Assembly (NCBI GenBank): GCA_024291935.2
Contig: CM044315.1
Location: forward strand, 51,558,385-51,622,384
Source of the DNA: Okapia johnstoni
Taxonomy: Eukaryota > Chordata > Mammalia > Artiodactyla > Giraffidae
Direction: 5' to 3'
DNA length: 64,000 bases
Positions within the stretch are counted from its first letter, which is position 1; each line of letters starts with the position of its first letter. The position numbers were made by a program, and so were the translations under genes. Shown here in pieces: positions 23,225 to 34,349 of the stretch. Under the pieces are notes generated by a model that saw only the letters and a program-made list of their open reading frames with translations, did not search any database and was not told where the DNA came from.

Positions 23225-24178
23225 CCCCCCCATTATTTTCTGGGAGAGTGGAAGAGTTTGTGAAGGATTTTATTTTTTCCTTAAATGTTTGGTAGAATTC
23301 ACCAATGAAGTCATCTTGGCCTGGGCTTTCCTTTATGAGAATATTTTAAATTATTAATTCAGTAAGTATTTTTTTTTCATTTTTGCTTGTTAAAAGTCTG
23401 TTTAGGTTTCCTGCTTCTTATTAAGTTAGTTTTGGAAATTTGTATCTTTGGGGGAATTTTTCCATTTCATCCAAAATGTCTACTTGTTTGACCCAGTGTT
23501 GTTCTTATGTGCTTGGTGTGGAGGTCCGGCCTGGGTGGGGACCTGGATGACTTCAAGGCACTGCTTGTGCGAGCACCAGGAGTGGTAGCTCCTGCGCTGC
23601 TCAGTTGCTGCTTTGGATCTGAGCCTTTGTCCTTTGTTGCTCAGCCACAGCGTGGAGGTGCATCATAAGTGACTCCTCTTCTTAGGTTGGTATGCAGGCC
23701 AGGGTGGTTGTGGGAAACCAGGCAACCACCCTGCAATCTTACTTCTCCCTCTCTGCCCTGTGTCGGGATCAAGTGAGTTTGTGCATGCTTCTCATAAGCA
23801 GGCTTCCCACAGCCCTGCTGTTGGTCCCACTAGCCCTGGAACCAGCGAAATGGGCTCATCTTCCCAGTGTCGGACTCCAAGGCTGGGTGCTCAGTGTGTG
23901 ATTTGAACAGCTCGTTCCCCAAGGAGGGTCTCCACCTGTGTAATGTCTTTTTTCCTCTGAGTCTCCCTCCCAGGGGCACAGGTCCTGACCTGATCCCATC
24001 TCTTCCCTTCCTACCTGATTCTTTGTGAATTTTCTCACAGATTTGGTCATGCAAGAGTATTTCTTCAAGTCTCTGATTACTTTTCTGGATTGTTCCACAT
24101 GTAGATGTATTTTTGTCGTGTTTTCATGGGGGGAGGTGAGTTCCATGTCCTCCTATTCCACCATCTTGATCTTCTCTG
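23225..24178 (-). mobile_element. L1 LINE, internal plus 5' end, reverse strand
   Basis: 23225-23520 matches antisense L1 ORF2 ('gtctgtttaggtttcctgc', 'ggaatttttccatttcatcc'). 23520-24178 is more GC-rich and ends in 'gagttccatgtcctcctattccaccatc', which in reverse complement is a typical L1 5' leader start ('gatggtggaataggagg...'). The middle of the element is missing. The 5' leader may have carried promoter activity when the element was young. Confidence 0.55.
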
Positions 24179-24179
24179 A

Positions 24180-24500
24180 ACTTAAAGCCACTCTTCTGCT
24201 CAAAACTCTGCAGTGACTATCCATTTCAGTGACCTTCTTCACATTCTTCAAACATGTCAAATGTGTTCTGGCCTCCTTAAGCGTACTTTTGCCTTTTGTA
24301 TTTCTTGTTTGGTTTACTCAAATGATTTTCTAATAGTCTTACTGTATCTTATTTCCTCTTAGCAATACTATCTAAGTTCAGCCTATGTGAAAAACAATTC
24401 ACTTGTTATATATTTAGTGTTCTATTTCTCTATTATCTAATTCTACTTATCAGAGAATGTCAGCTTTGTGGTATTACAGACTTCTGTTTAGAGAGCACTT
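24180..24500 (+). mobile_element. L2-like LINE relic
   Basis: Sense L2 phrases: 'cttctgctcaaaactctgcag', 'cacattcttcaaacatgtc', 'gttctggcctcc', later 'agagaatgtcagctttgtgg'. It is diverged. Confidence 0.45.
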
Positions 24501-24784
24501 ACTGGTCATTTTCAAGATACTAATTTTTTCTTGAAAATCCATTGTTTTCTTTTTCTTTAAGTAGTTAAGTAACTACTAGATATTTATTAATCAATTTTAC
24601 TTACAGCTAAGTGTGTTCATCTGACTATATTTTTGTTAGATTTGTAAGTGAACAGAATTAATGGCTGCGCTTGTGGCTTCAAATACTTAAATGGTAATTG
24701 GATCCCCTTTGTTTTCATGCCTCTCACTTCCCATGGACTGAAATGCATTAGTCATGTGGGTCAATGACACTGTCTTTGCACATG

Positions 24785-24987
24785 GCTTCCCTGGTGGTTC
24801 AGTGATGAAGAATCTGCCTGCAATGCAGGAGACCTGGGTTTGATCCCTGGATTGGGAAGCTCCCCTGGAAAAGGGAATTATCTACCCACTCCAGCATTCT
24901 TGCCTGGAGAATACCATGGACGGAGGAGCCTGGCAGACTGGAGTCCATGGGATTGCAAAGAGTTGGACATGACAGCAGCTAACACTT
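24785..24987 (+). mobile_element. Bov-tA SINE
   Basis: Complete copy: head 'gcttccctggtggttcag' and 'ctgcctgcaatgcaggagac', 'gtttgatccctgg' B box, body 'acccactccagcattcttgc', tail 'ttggacatgacagcag'. Confidence 0.94.
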
Positions 24988-25269
24988 AAGCATGGTGAGC
25001 AAAGACTGAATTATTTTATGGAGCAGCACTGCTCAACCAGTGTAGACTGCGTGAAAGCAAAGTAGACTTCTGTCTTAGTTGAATCACTGTAAGCTTTATT
25101 CTTTTAATGTATTTCACCCTAAATTTTAGATCATCAGTGGAAATATTTAAGTGAAGGAATAAATTGATAGAGTCCACTTTAAAAATTTTAGAAATGGAAA
25201 AAGTGCTTTCCTTGGTTAATTTTTTCTTTTGCTGTTTAATAGTAATGGTAGCAGTATGCTTCCTACCTG

Positions 25270-25402
25270 GAGAAGGTAATGGCAACCCACTCCAGTACTC
25301 TCACCTGGAAAATCCCATGGACTGAGGAGCCTGGTAGGCTGCCGTCTATGGGGTCACACAGAGTCAGACACGACTGATGTGACTTAGCAGCAGCAGCAGC
25401 AA
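25270..25402 (+). mobile_element. Bov-A SINE with target duplication
   Basis: Bov-A body ending in a 'gacttagcagcagcagcagc' tail. The 12-bp duplication gcttcctacctg lies at 25258-25269 and 25403-25414. Confidence 0.95.
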
Positions 25403-25439
25403 GCTTCCTACCTGATTCATCATTTTAGTTCAAATGATT

Positions 25440-25925
25440 TTGCTCTTTCATCACATATAATGAATATTACCAATTTTTGGTGATCTATCTATATGATATT
25501 GAAGTAGCGTACTTTGATATCCATTATTTTTGAATAATGATTGGTTACTGAATTTTATCTAGGGCCTTTCTGCATCCATTTATATATTTTTACATTTTCT
25601 CTCTATTATTTATGTAATGAGCTTTGTAATACTTAATCATAGTGTTCTTACTATTCTTTGCTTACATTGCTGGATTCTCTTTTTACTCGTGTTTAGAATT
25701 TTTGCATCTATTCTCAAAGAGTAGATTGGATATGATTTTCTTCTTATTGCCTCATTGGACTGAGCAGCGCTTTGAGTACAATGTTGAGTATGTTGAATAG
25801 GTTGGGTGAGAGATGTTATCCCTTGTTTTTGATCTTATAGAGCTAATGTTTAGTATTTTATTATTACAATATTAATTTGTTGATGTCATTTATCTAGTAA
25901 TATTTTGAATACATTAAGTTGAATA
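25440..25925 (-). mobile_element. L1 ORF2 fragments, reverse strand, old
   Basis: Antisense L1 ORF2 phrases: 'ctttctgcatccatttatat', 'ttagaatttttgcatctattctc', 'gagtacaatgttgag', 'gttgggtgagagatg'. The order of phrases suggests two fragments, not one. Confidence 0.45.
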
Positions 25926-25929
25926 AAAC

Positions 25930-26165
25930 ATAATATAGTCATCTGTTTATCTGCTAGAGGTTGGTTTCAGGACCTGCTGCAAGTACCAGAATTTGCAGAT
26001 GCTCTAGTCTTTACCCTAGGTCCTGTATACCTGTGGTTTTCGCAGTGTGGTAGATTCAACCAACCACAGATAGTATAGTACTTTTTTTATTGAAAAAAAT
26101 TCATGTATAATTGACTCATGTACTTCATATTTGTGGTGTTCATGTGTCAACTGTATTAAAATTAA
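25930..26165. mobile_element. Tigger/MER2-like DNA transposon relic
   Basis: 'ctagaggttggtttcaggacc', 'ccagaatttgcagatgctc', 'gtagattcaaccaaccacag' and 'gtcaactgta' follow the pattern of nonautonomous Tigger elements. Terminal repeats were not verified. Confidence 0.45.
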
Positions 26166-26653
26166 TCTCATCTATTTCTTTTCACTGTTTTTTAGTGTAG
26201 CTAATAGAAACTTTTAAGTTATTTTATGGCATACATTACATTCTCTTGGACAGTGTTGCTGTAGAGTAGTATTCCTAGGTGGAAATAAGAAGTTATTTCT
26301 TAAATGGAGAAGGAAAGTAAGAAGAACTCACATTGGTTATCTGATATCCCTGTGGACAATTTAGTCATGTTCTCTCTAACATTATATTATAAAATGCATG
26401 GCCAGGTGTAGTTTGATAATTGTTTGGGCATTCATATCACCAGAGATTTCTCAGCACTCATTCATCCCTTGATGAATGTTGATGAGAAAGTTCTAGAGTG
26501 CCTAAATAGTTTTATATAGTAATTATATGAAAACAAGTATATTAAATTTACCACTATGTTTTCTAAAATGTAAGTGAACTCATAAGTAGTTTTCTCCCAC
26601 TTTTTTTGGCAAAAAGACTAAACGGCAATTTCCCCTTCCTCCCTTATATTCAG
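26166..26653 (+). other. LRRIQ3 intron end
   Basis: Unique-looking sequence running into the acceptor of the next exon. The acceptor tract 'ttccccttcctcccttatattcag' is strongly pyrimidine-rich. No other feature is seen. Confidence 0.5.
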
Positions 26654-26807
26654 CCACTTGTTCTTGTATAAAAAACATGAAAAAACTATTAGTGAATGTG
26701 AAAAAAGATGGATTTACAAGCACAAAGGATTTGATGATAAACTCTTTAAGGAACTCTTTTTTCAGCCTAGAACTAATATAACAGAAAAGTTTGCACGTTG
26801 GAAACAT
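26654..26807 (+). CDS. LRRIQ3: LRRIQ3 internal exon (after the IQ motif)
   Basis: A 154-bp coding exon bounded by 'ttatattcag' and a consensus 'gtaagt' donor. Its first base completes the codon split at the end of the exon at 8373-8506 (AG + C, serine); 51 whole codons follow and it ends in phase 0. The peptide begins HLFLYKKHEKTISECEKRWI and ends TEKFARWKH. It is rich in lysine, glutamate and aromatic residues, with no transmembrane segment. Both the sequence and the exon break match my recollection of human LRRIQ3 just after its IQ motif. The large C-terminal, coiled-coil-like part of the protein (several hundred residues in human) is not found in the remaining 37 kb, so it must lie further downstream. 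Confidence 0.93.
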
Positions 26808-27257
26808 GTAAGTACAATTATTTTATTATGTTTCTTTTTTATTACTATTTTTATTTCTTTATTTTTTATTATGTTTCTTTTAAATATTGTTAAGATACTA
26901 TAGTTATAGTTCATATTGTATTAATAATTTCTTTAATCTCTTTTAATATCTTCTATTATCTTGTTAATATTCTTCTTGATATTTTTGTGATGTGATAAAA
27001 GTCATATAGTATAGTATAAATATAATCTTTGTGGTATATTAATCACTCCAAAACTAATTTGTGGTTTGTATATATGTTTTCTCTTATTAATTATTGCAAG
27101 TAATTATTAATAGTGATATAAAATCTCTTATCAGTAGCTGAAAACATAAAGAAATATTTAGTTTATTAAAGACTGATAATTGTACATATAGCAAAATATT
27201 CACTGAGTGATTTATGCTAAATTATGTATTGCTTTAAGGACACAATAAAAATAGAAA
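26808..27257 (+). other. LRRIQ3 intron start, nothing recognised
   Basis: Very AT-rich sequence following the donor. No repeat family was recognised. Confidence 0.5.
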
Positions 27258-27490
27258 GAAATTTGTATTTATTGAGTGCCTACTATATACCAGGCACTGT
27301 GCTAGATATTTTGCGTGTAGTAGGTAGTTTATTCTTCACAATATTGTAATATAGGTACTTTTACCTCTTTTTTTATGAATAGGGAAACTAAAGCTCAGAG
27401 GGGTCAATTAACTTGCTAAAAGCCAGACAGTTAAGTGACATTGCTGGGACTTAGAGATCTTCTGACTTCAAAATTTGTGCCTTTTTTTAT
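27258..27490 (+). mobile_element. MIR SINE, well preserved
   Basis: Sense MIR almost end to end: 'attgagtgcctactatatacc', 'aggcactgtgctagatattttg', 'gggaaactaaagctcagagg', 'taacttgctaaaagccagacag', 'tgggacttagagatcttctga'. Confidence 0.8.
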
Positions 27491-28459
27491 TTTCTAGAGT
27501 TTTGCTTTGAACACTAGGTAATTGTAAAAATGAAAACTTGGCATTATAGTATAATTAACTGAAATGAACTTTTGTGAATTGTGAAGCACTGTTTTTGTAT
27601 GTATACTCCTTCGTATTTGCAATTGTACCTGAGTAGCCTGAGCTACACGTTTATATTACATTAACATAATTAGAAGGAAATACAAAATGTCCAGACTGCA
27701 ATTAGTCTGATTTCAGTGTAATTGAGGACATGTGTTCTAGACACAGTAGATATAGTAATGTCCTCAATCCCTTAAATCCCACCAAAGTTTTTCCATTGAG
27801 TAAAAGGATAGGTTTTAAAAAGCAGATTATCCTATTCAAAACATTTTCCTCACTAGAACTCAGTGCCAACTGTATTAATTTACTCCAGATGATAGTATAC
27901 GCTGTAAAGATTATGTGCAACATCTTTTGGCTCTCTAGGTAGAATATAAACTTACTAATTTCAGCATGTCACATGCTTTTTATATGCTTTATGTAGAGAA
28001 TACTTTCACTGATGTTGTATACTGATATCCAAGTTGGATATGGATATGTTATATACTGATAATCAATTTAGGTATGCTGATAGCTAACAACCATATGTAA
28101 ATACAGATCTATATATACATACATTCATATATAATATATTGTATTATGGCAAGCAACTATTACAGATACATAAATAGGAATAGTATATATTATAAAGGTT
28201 ATGTTATTTAATACCTATGAAGATACTTAAAATATACAATTTTGGATCTTTGGAAGTATTCTGAATATTACAAATCTTTTGCTAAAATATATTAATTATA
28301 AGGAGTTTTCTAAAGCTCCTTGATGTTAGTGATTCTATTAACCGCATCACTACTAATGTCATTTATTAAAAACTATTCTTTTATAGTCTTACACTTTTTT
28401 CACTGCTTATAGCTACCATTCATGGACCATTATTCACAGAACATTATTGAAGTTGTCTC
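27491..28459. other. Intronic sequence, nothing recognised
   Basis: AT-rich, with ATAT-rich tracts near 28100-28200. No exon or named repeat. Confidence 0.45.
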
Positions 28460-28475
28460 CAAAGCTCACTTTCTT

Positions 28476-28860
28476 TTTTTAATTTATTTTTTGCCGTGCT
28501 GGTTTTTCATTGCTGTGCAGGCTTTTCTCTAATTGCGGTAAGCCAGGAGAAGGAAATGGCAACCCACTCCAGTGTTCTTGCCTGGAGAATCCCAGGGATG
28601 GCGGAGCCTGGTGGGCTGCCGTTTATGGGGTCGCACAGAGTCGGACACGACTGAAGCAACTTAGCAGCAGCAGCAGCAGGCTACTCTTGCTAGCAGTGTG
28701 TGGGCTTCTCATTGAGATAGCATCTCTTGTTGGAGAGCATGGGGTCTGGCTTGTGTGGGCTTCTGTAGCTGTGTCATGTGGAATCTTCCTGGATCAGGAA
28801 TCAAACCTGTGTTTCCTGATTGGCAGGCAGATTCTTTACCACGGAGCCACCAGGGAAGCC
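28476..28860 (-). mobile_element. CHR-type SINE (cetartiodactyl), split by a Bov-A
   Basis: The reverse strand has a tRNA-Glu-derived head at the right ('ccacggagccaccagggaagcc') and the CHR body ('cttctcattgagatagcatc', 'ggatcaggaatcaaacctg'), with the A tail appearing as a T run at the left. The 16-bp duplication caaagctcactttctt at 28460-28475 and 28861-28876 fixes the ends. A Bov-A is nested at 28546-28679. CHR SINEs are older than Bov-A and are shared with whales and hippos. Confidence 0.87.
28546..28679 (+). mobile_element. Bov-A SINE nested in CHR
   Basis: Bov-A body 'ggcaacccactccagtgttc', 'ggtcgcacagagtcggacac', ending in a (CAG)n tail. The CHR sequence resumes directly after it. 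Confidence 0.94.
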
Positions 28861-29038
28861 CAAAGCTCACTTTCTTAAAGTAACTGAAGTGATTTTTCTC
28901 TGTAAGATTCATCTTTGAATCTATGCCTTCTATATAAAGTTGCCATTCCATCTTCTGTTAGTTTCATTTTTAGTCTTTTCTTCAGCTCACTCTGTTGATA
29001 TATTACTCTTTTATTATTTTTACTACTCGCTTGTCTAG

Positions 29039-29269
29039 GCTTTATTGACAGAGCTTGGTTTGTTGGAAACTATAGTGAGAATAATTAATACCCTAGAATG
29101 CCCAAGAGAACCTAGGATCCAGAAAACACTAAAGAAGTTAGGGAGTAGGGAAAGGGGAAGGCTTGAGAAAATATCAGCATTTACTAATGGAAGCTCATTA
29201 GAAAAATATACTGCAAGCAAAGTAATGGAAAGCGTTAATCAAAAATGGAATTCAGGTTTCAGTAATTAG
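29039..29269 (+). other. Candidate alternative terminal exon of LRRIQ3 (weak)
   Basis: A long pyrimidine tract and 'ttgtctag' precede a frame that is open from the first base for 76 codons, beginning ALLTELGLLETIVRIINTLE and ending in TAG at 29267-29269. The frame is phase 0, matching the phase-0 end of the exon at 26654-26807. An AATAAA lies at 29466-29471. No repeat family was recognised here. Against it: it does not resemble the canonical next LRRIQ3 exon as I recall it, and a 76-codon open frame in AT-rich intron can arise by chance. Confidence 0.22.
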
Positions 29270-30097
29270 ATAAAGTAATCATTGTCTGAATCTGCTTCTG
29301 TTTTGAGATGAAATGTGTTTAGTCTCCTAAGGGCTTAAAATTTCTGATATTTATGGTAACCTAAAATGGAAAGAGCCAGAGGAGTGAGTTCAAGTCACAT
29401 TCATTTAGGAAATGCTGTGTTTTAAAGCCAGAAGTCCCATAAACATCCAGAGTTCATGGTGCAAGAATAAACTGTAAATGAGATGCAGAACCAAAAATCA
29501 GAAGCCTGATGAAAGAATCTGAAAAAAATATATATTGACATAGAAGAAATTAAGAAACTAAAACAATTGCTATGGATATTATTTGTCCCTAGCTTACAGA
29601 TTTTCATCAGAGGGTGGTTTTTCTCCTGTTACTGAATAGACTAACATAAATATAGAATTTGGTGGTAATTAGATCAAGCTTTAGGAACATTTATATATTA
29701 TTATGGAGGATTTTTTGGAAAATCTAGATATTATTATGATGAATTTTACTGGGGCATCCAAAACTATTTGAAATCTGCTTTGGTGCAGTCAATCCTTTTA
29801 CTCAAAAGGCTACTCAAAAGTTACCAAGGAGAATATATGTATAGAAAGTAATAACAAACAAAGCAGTTCCTAACCGAGGCTTTGGTCTAACATTCAACTG
29901 CAATATTTTAGTAACCTGGGCTACACTATGAGATATTCTTTGTTACCTATGCTTTTTTGTCTTGAATAGTTATTTTCTATATTGTAAACATGAATTTTAG
30001 AAGGGATATAGTATAAGAGAAAGTCACACTCATTGTAACCTAAAGGATAAAGATTTGGAGTCAGGGAAAGCAATTTGTCATGTATTTCTTTCAGAGT
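29270..30097. other. Intronic sequence, nothing recognised
   Basis: No repeat or gene recognised up to the BovB target duplication. Confidence 0.45.
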
Positions 30098-30106
30098 AGC
30101 TTTCTT

Positions 30107-33100
30107 GTTGTTCAGTTGCTCAGTCACATCCGACTTTTTATTACTGGATGGACTGCAGCACAATAGGCTTCACGGTCCTTCACCATCTCCTGGAGCTTGG
30201 GTGAACTCATGTCCATGGAGTTGGTGATGCCATCCAACCATCACATCCTCTGTCATCCCCTTCCTCTCCTGCCTTCAGTCTTTACAAGCATCAGGGTTTT
30301 TCCAGTGAGTCAGCTCTCCCCATAAGGTGGCCAATGTATTGGAGCTTTAGCTTCAGCATCAGTCCTTCCAATGAATATTCAGGGTTGATTTCCTTTAGGA
30401 TTGACTGGTTTGAACTCCTTGCAGTCCAGAGGACTCTCAAGAGTCTTCTGTAATACAACATTTTGAAAGCATCAGTTCTTTGGAGGTCAGCCTTCTTTAT
30501 GATCCAACTCTCACATCCATACATGACTGCTGGAAAGCCTTAGCTTTGACTCTTCAGACCTTTGTCGGCAAAATAATGTCACTGCTTTTTAATATGTTGT
30601 CTAGGTTTTCATAGCTTTTCTTCCAAGGAGCAAGCATCTTTCAATTTTATGGTTGAAGTCCCCATCCATAGTGATTTTTGAGCCCAAGAAAATAAAGTCA
30701 CCATATCCATCGTTTCCCCATCTATTTGCCATGAAGTGGGATGGGAGCAGATGGGACTAGAAGATGGGACCAGATGCCTTTTCTTAGTTTTTTGAATGTT
30801 GAGTTTTAAGTCAGCTTTTTCACTCTCCTCTTTCACCTTCATGAAGAGGCTCTTTAGTTCCTTTTTGCATTATGCCATAAGATGGTATCATTTGCATATA
30901 TGAGATTATTGATATTTCTCCCAGCAATCTTGATTCCAGCTCCTGCTTCATTTAAAGCCCAGTATTTTGCATAATGTACTCTGTATATAAGTTAAATAAG
31001 CATTGTGACAATATACGTGTCTATGTACTCCTTTCCCATTTTGGAACCAATCTGTTTTTCCATGTTCAAGTCTAACTGTTGCTTCTTAACCTGCATACAG
31101 GTTTTTTTCAGGAGATGGGTAAAGTAATCTGGTATTCCCATCTCTTTAAGAATTTTCCACAGTTTGTTGTGATCTACACAGTCAAAGGCTTTAGCATAGT
31201 CAATGAGCAGAAGTAGATTATTTTCTGGAATTCTCTTGCTTTTTCTATGATCCAACAGATGCTGGCAATTTGATCTTTGGTTCCTCTGCCTTTTCTAAAT
31301 CCAGCTTGTACATTGGGAAGTTCTCAATACATCTACTGTTGAATCCTAGCTTGAAAGATTTTGAGCATTACCTTGTAGCATGTGAAATGAGTGTAATTGT
31401 GCGGTAGTTTGAACATTCTTTGGCATTACCATTCTTTAAGATAGGAATGAAAGTTGACCTTTTCTGGTCCTGTGGCTGAGTTTTCTGAATCTTTTGGCCT
31501 ATTGACTGCAGCACTTTAACAGGGTCATCTTTAGAATTTGAAATAGCACAACTGAAATTCCATCACCTTCACTAGCTTTGTTCATAGTGATGCTTCTAAG
31601 GCCCATTTGACTTCACACTCTAGAATGCTTGGCTCTAGATGAGTGATCACAGGTCATGAAGATCTTTTTTGTATAGTTCTTCTGTGTATTCTTTCCACCT
31701 CTTCTTAACGTCTTCTGTTTCTGTTAGATCTTTACCGTTTCTGTCCTTTATTGTGCCCATCTTTGCATGAAATGTTCCCTTGGTATCGCTAATTTTCTTG
31801 AAGATATCTGTAGACTTTACCTTTCTATTGTTTTCTCTATTTCTTTGCATTGTTCACTTAAGAAGACTTTCTCATCTGTCCTTACTATTCTTTGGAACTC
31901 TGCATTCAGATGGGTATATCCTTCCTTTTCTCCTTTGCCTTTTACTTCTCTTCTTTTTTCAGCTATTTTTAAGGCCCCCTCAGACAACCATTTTGCTTTT
32001 TTGAATTTCTTCTTCTTGAAGATGGTTTTGATCACTACCTCCTTACAGTGTTATGAACTGTTTGGTCCATCGTTCTTCAGGCACTCTGTCTATCAGATCT
32101 GATCTCTTGAATCTATTTGTCACTTCCACTGTATTATTGTAAGGGATTTGATTTAGACCGTACCTGAATGGCCTAGTGGTTTTCCCTCCTTTCTTCAAGT
32201 TAAGTCTGAATGTGGCAATAAGGAGTTCATGATCTGAGCCACAGTCAACTCGCACTTTTTTTTTTGCTGACTGTATGGAGCTTCTCCATCTTTGAGTGCA
32301 AAGAATATAATCAGTCTGATTTCAGTATTGACCATCTGATGATGTTCACGTGTACATTCTTCTCTTGTGTTGTTGGAAGAGGGTGTTTGCTATGACCAGT
32401 GCGTTCTCTTGGCAAAACTCTGTTAGCCTTTGCCCTGCTTCACCTTGTACTCAAAGGCCAAACTTAAGGCCTATTACTACAGGTATTCTTGAATTCCTAC
32501 TTTTTCATCCCAGTCTTCTATGATGAAAAGGATATCTTTTTTGGGGTGTTACTTCTAAGGTCTTGTATGTCATCATAGAACCATTCAACTTCAGGTTCTT
32601 TGGCATTAGTGGTTGGGGCATGTACTTGGATTACTGTGCTGTTGAATGGTTTGCCTTGGAAATGAACCAAGATCATTCTGTCTTTTTTGTGTGTGTTTTT
32701 TTGGTTTTTTTATTTTTATTTTTTTTGTTAATTTTTTTTTTTTTAGTTTATTTATCTATTTTTTAACCTTACAATATTGTATTTGTTTTGCCATACATTG
32801 ACATGAATCCACCATGGGTGTACATGATTTCCCCTTCCAGAATCCCCCTCCCTCCTCCCTCTCCATCCCATCCTTCTGTGTCATCCCGGTGCACCAGCCC
32901 CCAAGCACCCTGTATCATGCATCAAACCTGGACTGGCGATTTTTGAGATTGTACCCCGGTACTGCATTTTTGACTCTTTTGTTGACTTATGAGAGCTAGT
33001 CCATTTCTTCTAAGGGATTCTTGCCCACAGTAGGAGATATAATGATCATCTGAATTAAATTCACCCATTCCAGTCCATTTTAGTTCACTGATTCCTAAAA

Positions 33101-34340
33101 TGTCAATGTTCACTCTTGCCATCTCCTGTTTGACCACTTCCAATTTATCTTGATTCATAGGTTCCTATGTAGTATTGTTCTTTACAGCATTGGGCTTTAC
33201 TTTACAGCATTGAGCTTTACTTCCATCACAAGTCACATTCAAAACTGGGTGTTATTTTTTCTTTGGCTCCATCTCTTCATTCTTTCTGGAGCTATTTCTC
33301 CACTCTTCTCCAGTAGCATCTTCGGCACCTACTGACCTGGGGAGTTCATCTTTCAGTGTCATGTATTTTTGCCTTTTCATACTGTTCATGGCTTTCTCAA
33401 GTCAAAAATACTGAAGTGGTTTGCCATTCCCTTCTCCAGTGGACCACATTTTGTCAGAACTCTCCACCATGACCCATCCATCTTGGGTGGCCCTACATGG
33501 CATGGCGGCTCTTTGTTTTATTGAGTTAGACAAGATTGTGATCCATGTAATCAGTTTGATTAGTTTTCTGTGATTGTGGTTTTCATTCTGTCTCTTCTCT
33601 GATTGATAAGGAAAGAGTCCTGTGGAAGCTTTCTGATGGGACGGATGGGCTGTGTGGAGAACTGGGTCTTACTTTGGTGGGCAAGGCCATGCTCAGTAAA
33701 TCTTTAATCTAATTTTTTACTGATGGGTGGGTTTGTGTTCACTCCCTGTAGTTTGGCCTGAGTGACCTCCTTCAAAAGGACTTATATAGGCAAGTCTGAC
33801 TCAGTCTCTTGAGGGGTCACTGCTCCTTCTCCTAGGTCCTGGTGTGCTAAGGTTCTGTTTGTGCATTCCAAGAGTCTGTTTCCTCAGTCCTTTGGAAGTT
33901 TTGTAATCAAAATCTCATTGCCTTCAAAGTATAATTCTCCGGTGGTTCTCAGTCTTTTTGATGGATCCCCAGGTTCGGAAATCTGTTGTGGGCCTACAAC
34001 TTTCACAGCAGTGCAAGAACTTCTTTGGTATAATTGTTCTCCAGTTTGTGGGTCACCTGCTCAGGGACTCTATGGTGGGTTAATGGCAACCTTCTCCAAG
34101 AGAACTTATGCCATACCCTGCGCCTTCCAGGACTACTGCTACCTTGAGAATCCCCGTGGTAGGCCACTGCTGACCTGTGCCTCCACAAGAGACACTCAAA
34201 TACTCAAAAGGAGGTCTGGCTTAGTCTCTTCTGGAGGTCACTGCTCCTTTCCCTGAGTCTTGATTTGCACAAGGTTTTTTTGTGCCCTTCGAGCAACTTA
34301 GTTGCCTCCTTTCCTGTTGCTCTCATAACCTTGCATCTGA
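30107..34340 (-). mobile_element. BovB LINE, near full length, dead, with target duplication
   Basis: The most complete BovB here, about 4.0 kb after removing a nested L1. From right to left (its 5' to 3'): a leader region (34340 to about 33450); an apurinic endonuclease domain with ISELKWTGMGEFNSDDHY near 33080 and the SDHELL box near 32230; a reverse transcriptase with DYAKAFDCVDHNKLWKIL near 31200; the region of the YADD box near 30885, damaged; the terminal domain; and the 3' end at 30107. The 9-bp agctttctt flanks it at 30098-30106 and 34341-34349. The coding frame is shifted and stopped many times, so it is inactive. The leader holds a repeated motif (see findings). Confidence 0.92.
32689..32938 (-). 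mobile_element. L1-BT 3' end nested in BovB
   Basis: A T-rich tract (the A tail) is followed by 'ccttacaatattgtatttg', 'ttgacatgaatccaccatgg', 'cacccagccccc'-like text and 'catcaaacctggactggcga', the L1-BT 3'-UTR on the reverse strand. It interrupts the endonuclease domain of the host BovB, which resumes at about 32940 ('tttttgagattgtacc'). Confidence 0.9.
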
Positions 34341-34349
34341 AGCTTTCTT

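Noticed and set aside
23692..24216. Several overlapping 60-96-codon frames in GC-rich DNA
   Set aside because: They fall in the antisense L1 5' region and none has exon signals or a recognisable domain.
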